Positions 39,338 to 42,491 of a DNA stretch of 42,491 bases are shown here, one piece after another. Location: NCBI RefSeq assembly GCF_003667505.1, contig NZ_RCVJ01000179.1:1-42491 (forward strand), in the 5' to 3' direction. How positions within the stretch are numbered: the stretch's first letter is position 1; the number at the start of each line of letters is the position of its first letter. Origin of the DNA: Micromonospora sp. BL4 (lineage in GTDB: Bacteria > Actinomycetota > Actinomycetes > Mycobacteriales > Micromonosporaceae). Under the pieces are notes generated by a model, which saw only the letters and a program-made list of their open reading frames with translations, searched no databases and had not been told where the DNA came from. Made by a program: the position numbers and the translations under genes.

Positions 39338-39914
39338 CCGGCGGCCCGGTCAGCAGCTCGACCTCGGCGGTCCGGGACTGCTCGATCCGCCGGGCCAGGT
39401 CGCGGACCTGCTGGCTGCGGCCCACGTCCACCTGGGCCCGGGCCAGGTCGGCCGCCGCCCGCTGATGGTCGGCGAGCACCTCGCGCAGCACCCGGTCCAC
39501 GTCGGCGTCCGACGCGGCCCGCAGCCGGTCGAGCGCGGCGTCGTCCCCGTGCCCGGCGTGGTGGTGCCCGCCCGCGCTGGCACCCGGCCCCGCCGTGGGC
39601 AGCCAGCCCCGCATGGCGGTCAGCTCGTCCGCCTCGGTCACCTCGATGGCGGCGGCCAGGGTGCGCAGCGAGCCGTCGCGCACCCGGTCCCGGGCGAGCC
39701 GGACGATCTGCAGGGTGCGTTCGCTGTGCCCGACCATCGTGCTCAGGAAGACCACGTCGATGCCGCTCAGCGCGTCCCCGGCCGCCGCCGACGCGGCCGG
39801 GGACGCGGGAGCCGGTTGGGGCGCGGCCGACGGAGTCGACGCGGGCGGCCCGGCGCAGGCGGCGGCGAGCAGCAGCACGGTGAGCAGGGGCGCCAGCAGG
39901 CTTCGGCGTGTCAT
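39324..39914 (-). CDS. DUF305 family lipoprotein
   Basis: A 196-residue secreted lipoprotein. The signal peptide RRSLLAPLLTVLLLAAAC ends in a lipobox with Cys19 (from ATG 39914). An Ala/Pro/Ser spacer follows, then two DUF305-type helical repeats: DVVFLSTMVGHSERTLQIVRLA with EADELTAMRGWLP, and DVDRVLREVLADHQRAAADLARAQ. DUF305 repeats normally carry a paired His; here the first has HS and the second DH. A His-rich stretch GGHHHAGHGDD between them could bind metal. ATG 39914 has GGAG upstream; the TTG at 39932 is less likely. Members are linked to copper and other metals, but this is not proven for this protein. Confidence 0.86.
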   Translation of the reverse strand: MTRRSLLAPLLTVLLLAAACAGPPASTPSAAPQPAPASPAASAAAGDALSGIDVVFLSTMVGHSERTLQIVRLARDRVRDGSLRTLAAAIEVTEADELTAMRGWLPTAGPGASAGGHHHAGHGDDAALDRLRAASDADVDRVLREVLADHQRAAADLARAQVDVGRSQQVRDLARRIEQSRTAEVELLTGPPAARR

Positions 39915-39946
39915 GCCGGGTGCTCCGATCAACGCGAGGACGGCGA

Positions 39947-39974
39947 CACGGGTGCGACCGGGGCCGCACCCGTG
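39947..39974 (-). terminator. Hairpin terminator of the LPMO gene
   Basis: CACGGGTGCG (39947-39956) pairs perfectly with CGCACCCGTG (39965-39974) across an 8-nt loop, three bases past the LPMO stop codon (39978). Confidence 0.7.
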
Positions 39975-39977
39975 CGG

Positions 39978-40724
39978 TCAGACCTGACTCCAGAGCGCCG
40001 GCACGTTCGGCGGCTCCCACCCGGCGATCGCGGTGTGCGGCTGCCGGCAGCGGTACGTCCGACCGCCGTAGGTCACCTGGTCACCGACCTGGTACGCCCG
40101 GCCGGTCGTCCAGGTGCCGCCCGGCGCGGGCGGAGTGGTCGGCGTGGCCGTCGGAGTGGGCCGCGGCGTGGGCGTGGGCGTCGGGGTGGGCGTGGGCGCG
40201 GGCCCACCGCCTCCGCCGCCGATCTGCACGTCGATGCAGGAGTAGAAGGCGTTCGCGGTGTCGGCGATGTTCCACACCGCGAGGATCTTCTGCCGGCCGG
40301 AGAAGCCGCCGAGGTTGACATTGTGCGAGACGGTGGCCCCCGGCTGCTGGCCGTTGCCGTTGACCGAGGCGACCCGGGTGTTGCCGATCCAGTACTCCCA
40401 GTTGCTGGTCGCGTGCCGGGCGGTGTTCACCCACGTGAAGGTCAGCGAGCTGCCGACCGACGTGGCCGGCCAGCCCCGGCTGTCGTCGTTGAGAACGGCG
40501 AAGTGGGCGATTCCCGCGTTGCAGCTGCGGAGGCCCTTGGGCCCCTCGACGCTCTGCGGCTCGTACTTGATCTGCCCGCAGTCGGGCACCCGGCCCTGGG
40601 CGCAGAGCGCCTGCCGGCTCGGTGGGGCGGACACGTAGCCGTGCGCCTGGGCGGGCGCGGCGACGGTGAGGGTGGCGGCGACGGCCCCCGCCGCCACCAG
40701 GGGGACGGTGATTCTTCGACGCAT
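39978..40724 (-). CDS. Lytic polysaccharide monooxygenase AA10 with CBM5/12 chitin-binding domain
   Basis: A 248-residue secreted copper enzyme that oxidatively breaks chitin or cellulose. The signal peptide is cut at APAQA|HGY, exposing His28. The second copper His is H104 in TARHATSNWEYW; together they form the histidine brace. The AA10 domain covers 28-168 and includes YVSAPPSRQALC, GIAHFAVLNDD and ILAVWNIADTANAFYSCIDVQI. A Pro-Thr repeat linker (about 175-195) leads to a CBM5/12 (WTTGRAYQVGDQVTYGGRTY, GWEPPNVPALW), which suggests chitin as substrate. ATG 40724 has AGGAG. An A/T-rich control region lies upstream and a hairpin terminator downstream; it is monocistronic. Confidence 0.95.
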   Translation of the reverse strand: MRRRITVPLVAAGAVAATLTVAAPAQAHGYVSAPPSRQALCAQGRVPDCGQIKYEPQSVEGPKGLRSCNAGIAHFAVLNDDSRGWPATSVGSSLTFTWVNTARHATSNWEYWIGNTRVASVNGNGQQPGATVSHNVNLGGFSGRQKILAVWNIADTANAFYSCIDVQIGGGGGGPAPTPTPTPTPTPRPTPTATPTTPPAPGGTWTTGRAYQVGDQVTYGGRTYRCRQPHTAIAGWEPPNVPALWSQV

Positions 40725-40765
40725 CGGGGCAGCTCCTTCTCCAGGTCCGGTGGGTGCCCCTCAAC

Positions 40766-40818
40766 GTAATTTAAACTTTGTTAACAGTAAAGACCCTCAT
40801 CGATAAATACATCGATGA
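40766..40818 (-). promoter_or_regulatory. A/T-rich control region of the LPMO gene with inverted repeat
   Basis: A perfect inverted repeat TCATCGAT-N6-ATCGATGA (40797-40818) lies 73 bp upstream of the LPMO ATG. Between it and the gene is GTAATTTAAACTTTGTTAAC (40766-40785), a degenerate palindrome centred on AAACTTT. The latter resembles palindromes I recall upstream of actinobacterial secreted glycoside hydrolases. Both are operator candidates. Confidence 0.5.
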
Positions 40819-40832
40819 TGACGAGTTTTCCG

Positions 40833-41108
40833 TCAGAGCCGGAGCAGACCGCCCCGGTCGTCGACCTGGTCGGCTGATTCGTCGTCCAGCCAGACCCCAC
40901 CGCTGGCGAGGTAGCGGAACCGGTACTCCCCCGGCCCGAGCCGCACGGTCACCGTCCGGGTGCCGTCGCGGCGGGTCACCAGCTCGTGCCGGCCGGGCTC
41001 CCAACCGTTGAAGCAGCCCACCACGCTCACTGGGCCGGGCGGGGTGTCCCGGGGCAGGCAGAAGGTGACCCGGGTCTGGTTGCCGAAGAGCTTGTTGCGC
41101 TTGATCAC
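40833..41108 (-). CDS. Stand-alone CBM48 / isoamylase early-set domain protein
   Basis: A 91-residue protein consisting of one glycogen-binding immunoglobulin-like domain. VTFCLPRDTPPGPVSVVGCFNGWEPGRHEL holds the W-x-P glucan-contact region in NGWEPG. VTVRLGPGEYRFRYLASGGVWLDDESAD is the second signature. Enzymes of glycogen metabolism carry this module at their N-terminus; here it stands alone without a catalytic domain. GTG 41108 has GGGAGGG six bases upstream. Stand-alone CBM48 proteins may target partners to glycogen, which is inference here. The LPMO gene follows in the same direction after 108 bp with its own control region. Confidence 0.85.
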   Translation of the reverse strand: MIKRNKLFGNQTRVTFCLPRDTPPGPVSVVGCFNGWEPGRHELVTRRDGTRTVTVRLGPGEYRFRYLASGGVWLDDESADQVDDRGGLLRL

Positions 41109-41263
41109 TGCGATCCCTCCCGGTGTTGCGGCGGTTCACCCGGCCTAACGGACGACACGCCGGAGCCGACACGCCGCCCGGGCCGCCCGGATGGTGGCAT
41201 TCCGCCCGCACCCGCCGCCAGACGCGGCATTCTGAAGGTACATGTCCTGATACGGGGGTTTCT

Positions 41264-41524
41264 GTGGCTACCTGCGAGGTCTGCGGCAACGACTACTGGA
41301 TGGCGTTCGAGGTGCGTACGGTCAGCGGCGACGTGCACACCTTCGACTCGTTCGAGTGCGCGATCCACCGACTGGCACCGATCTGTGAGCACTGCGAGAT
41401 CAAGATCGTCGGGCACGGCGTGGAGGTCAACGGCCGGTTCTTCTGCTGCGGGCACTGCGCCCGCGCGGTCGAGGGCGCCGAGGGCGCCGAGATCCGCGAC
41501 GCCGTCGGCGCGCGCCCCGCCTGA
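41264..41524 (+). CDS. Metallothionein-like small Cys-rich protein
   Basis: An 86-residue cytoplasmic protein with eight Cys arranged as C-x2-C (CEVCG), a single Cys in FECAIHRLAP, C-x2-C (CEHCE), CC and HC (FFCCGHCAR), plus conserved-looking IVGHGVEVNGRFF. This layout matches a group of actinobacterial proteins annotated as prokaryotic metallothionein or zinc-ribbon proteins, and zinc binding is very likely. GTG 41264 is chosen because GGGGG lies six bases upstream and the protein starts directly with the first Cys pair. Whether it stores metal or is a structural zinc protein is open. Confidence 0.75.
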   Translation: MATCEVCGNDYWMAFEVRTVSGDVHTFDSFECAIHRLAPICEHCEIKIVGHGVEVNGRFFCCGHCARAVEGAEGAEIRDAVGARPA

Positions 41525-41540
41525 TCCCCGCCTCCTGGGG

Positions 41541-41546
41541 TACGGT
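41541..41546 (+). promoter_or_regulatory. Possible -10 (TACGGT) for a leaderless leader ORF
   Basis: TACGGT lies exactly six bases before ATG 41553, which would make that A the first base of the mRNA. There is no clear -35 at 17 bp. A leaderless start would explain why the leader ORF lacks a Shine-Dalgarno. Confidence 0.35.
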
Positions 41547-41552
41547 CGTCCG

Positions 41553-41594
41553 ATGCGGCCGTTCCTGGGCGTCCTGCCCCCGCCGCGCTCCTGA
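41553..41594 (+). CDS. Leader peptide ORF (13 aa, PPP-containing) of the EamA transporter
   Basis: A 13-codon frame reading MRPFLGVLPPPRS then TGA. Codons 9-11 are Pro-Pro-Pro, a motif that stalls ribosomes when EF-P is limiting. Codons 12-13 and the stop form the left arm and loop of the first hairpin of a four-segment structure that ends in the transporter's ribosome-binding site (41585-41701). Short leader peptides of this design control resistance genes by drug- or metabolite-dependent ribosome stalling. The ORF is too short to call on statistics. Its position inside the secondary structure is the main argument. Confidence 0.45.
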   Translation: MRPFLGVLPPPRS

Positions 41595-41701
41595 CCGGAG
41601 CGCCGCGCCTCCCGCCGACCGGTGACTGACCGGCTCGGCCACCTCGCCGTACGCGCTCCGTCGACGTCGTCCCCGTCAACGGCTCACCCTCTCGGAGCGC
41701 G
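41585..41701 (+). promoter_or_regulatory. Candidate translational attenuator upstream of the EamA transporter
   Basis: Four segments: 1, GCGCTCC (41585-41591, inside the leader ORF); 2, GGAGCGC (41597-41603, after its stop); 3, CGCGCTCCG (41652-41660); 4, CGGAGCGCG (41693-41701, containing the GGAG Shine-Dalgarno of the transporter). Pairs 1:2 (7 bp) and 3:4 (9 bp) hide the ribosome-binding site; 2:3 (8 bp) would free it when a ribosome covers segment 1. A further bulged hairpin (41614-41639) lies between segments 2 and 3. All pairings are read directly from the sequence; the switching is inferred. Confidence 0.5.
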
Positions 41702-41704
41702 CCC

Positions 41705-42491
41705 GTGTCCACCTCCCATACCCTCCCGCCGGCCGCCCCGGCCGTCACCCAGGCCCGCACCGGCCTGATCCAGATCACCGTCACCGGAGTGCTGTGGGGC
41801 ACCACCGGCGTGGCGGTGCAACTGCTGCGCGAGAGCACCGGGCTCAGCCCGGTGAGCATCGGCTTCCACCGCCTGGCCATCGCCGCGCTCGTCCTGCTGG
41901 CGTGCACCGCCGGCCGGCTCGGCGCGCTGCTGGCCGCCCTGCGCGCGGCACCGGTGCCGCTGCTGCTCACCGGCGTCGGCCTCGGCCTCTACCAGGCGCT
42001 CTACTTCGCCGCCGTGGCGCTGGCCGGAGTCGGCGTGGCCACCGTGGTCAGCCTCGGCCTGGCCCCGGTGCTCGCCGCGGCCTGGGAATCGGCGCGGGCC
42101 CGCCGGATCCCCGGCCCGCTGCGGCTCGGCACACTGGTCGCCGCCGTGGCCGGTCTCGCGCTGATCACCGGCGCCACCGCGGAGCCCACCGCGGCGGCGC
42201 CCGCCCCACTGCTCGGCCTGCTCGCGGCGGCCGGGTCCGGCCTCGGCTACGCCGTGACCACCCTGATCAGCCGACAGGTCTCGCAGCGCACCGCGCCGAT
42301 GACGCTGACCACCATCTCCACCGTGATCGGCGCGCTGACGCTCGCCCCGGTGGCGCTGGTCGCCGGGGTCGGCGTGCCGGTGCGCGTCGACACCGTGGCG
42401 CTGCTGCTGCACCTGGGCGTGGTCACCACCGCGGTGGCGTACGCGCTGTTCTACGCCGGGCTGCGCCCCACCCCGGGCAGCGTCGCCGCCG
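41705..42491 (+). CDS. DMT superfamily EamA-type transporter (partial, runs off window)
   Basis: At least 262 residues of a ten-helix drug/metabolite exporter; the 3' end lies beyond the window. GTG 41705 is preceded by GGAG at 41694-41697. The first EamA repeat has helices starting with GLIQITVTGVLWGTTGVAVQLL, FHRLAIAALVLLACTAG, LLLTGVGLGLYQALYFAAV and AGVGVATVVSLGLAPVLAAAWE. The second repeat starts at LLGLLAAAGSGLGYAVTTLIS and contains TLTTISTVIGALTLAPVALVAG and GVVTTAVAYALFYAGLRPTPGSVAA. Members export amino acids, nucleosides or drugs; the substrate here is unknown. The leader structure upstream suggests inducible translation. Confidence 0.9.
   Translation, partial: MSTSHTLPPAAPAVTQARTGLIQITVTGVLWGTTGVAVQLLRESTGLSPVSIGFHRLAIAALVLLACTAGRLGALLAALRAAPVPLLLTGVGLGLYQALYFAAVALAGVGVATVVSLGLAPVLAAAWESARARRIPGPLRLGTLVAAVAGLALITGATAEPTAAAPAPLLGLLAAAGSGLGYAVTTLISRQVSQRTAPMTLTTISTVIGALTLAPVALVAGVGVPVRVDTVALLLHLGVVTTAVAYALFYAGLRPTPGSVAA

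Noticed and set aside
40140..40205. GTGGGCGTGGGC-type tandem repeat as a possible minisatellite
   Set aside because: It encodes the Pro-Thr linker of the LPMO and is explained by that.
1..42491. CRISPR arrays, tRNA or rRNA genes, insertion sequences, phage attachment sites
   Set aside because: Looked for regularly spaced repeats, cloverleaf-like patterns, transposase motifs and flanking direct repeats in the gaps; none seen.

Overview
The window is about 42.5 kb of very GC-rich DNA with strong third-position G/C bias, many GTG and TTG starts, overlapping ATGA/GTGA gene junctions and actinobacterial gene families: CU044_5270-like protein, SCP-repeat lipoprotein, Stealth phosphotransferases, LigC ligase, DUF1990 and an AA10 LPMO. 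It looks like chromosomal DNA of a filamentous actinomycete. Micromonosporaceae, such as Micromonospora, is the best guess from gene content, but the genus is an inference. I see no tRNA, rRNA, insertion sequence, prophage or CRISPR array.

Layout. (1) 172-6517: tight operon of a HerA-type ATPase, SbcD (Mre11), SbcC (Rad50) and a protein with NurA nuclease features. This is the archaeal-type DNA end-resection set in a bacterium. (2) 6536-9850: a spermidine-synthase-like protein, then an ECF sigma factor, its membrane anti-sigma and a secreted SCP-repeat lipoprotein. (3) 10062-20101: a surface-glycan locus with a polytopic GT-C-like membrane protein, a Stealth phosphotransferase, an unknown protein, a GT4-Stealth fusion and a convergent third Stealth protein, separated from the fusion by a tandem palindromic terminator. 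(4) 20532-27141: mostly single genes: AlkA-type glycosylase, DUF1990, two GNATs, SRPBCC, a small cysteine-containing protein, LigC, a secreted TAP-like peptidase and a two-TM potassium channel. (5) 27260-34943 (minus): four-gene ABC exporter operon with two large FtsX-type permeases and two ATPases, one carrying a C-terminal AbrB-like extension. (6) 35093-35948 (minus): DUF2975 / XRE regulator / small membrane protein operon with an apparently leaderless, operator-overlapped promoter. (7) 36082-37733 (minus): second ECF sigma factor with a membrane-anchored CU044_5270-like partner. (8) 37800-41524: LigD-type polymerase, MsrB, DUF305 lipoprotein, chitin-type LPMO, stand-alone CBM48 protein and metallothionein-like protein. 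(9) 41541-42491: a DMT/EamA transporter (cut by the window end) preceded by a 13-codon leader ORF and four mutually complementary segments that look like an erm-type translational attenuator.

The two most interesting points are the HerA-Mre11-Rad50-NurA-like operon and the apparent leader-peptide attenuator of the EamA transporter. Next come the three-Stealth glycan locus and the ABC ATPase with an AbrB-like tail. DNA repair recurs across the window (end-resection operon, AlkA, LigC, LigD-type polymerase), as does extracytoplasmic signalling (two ECF/anti-sigma pairs).
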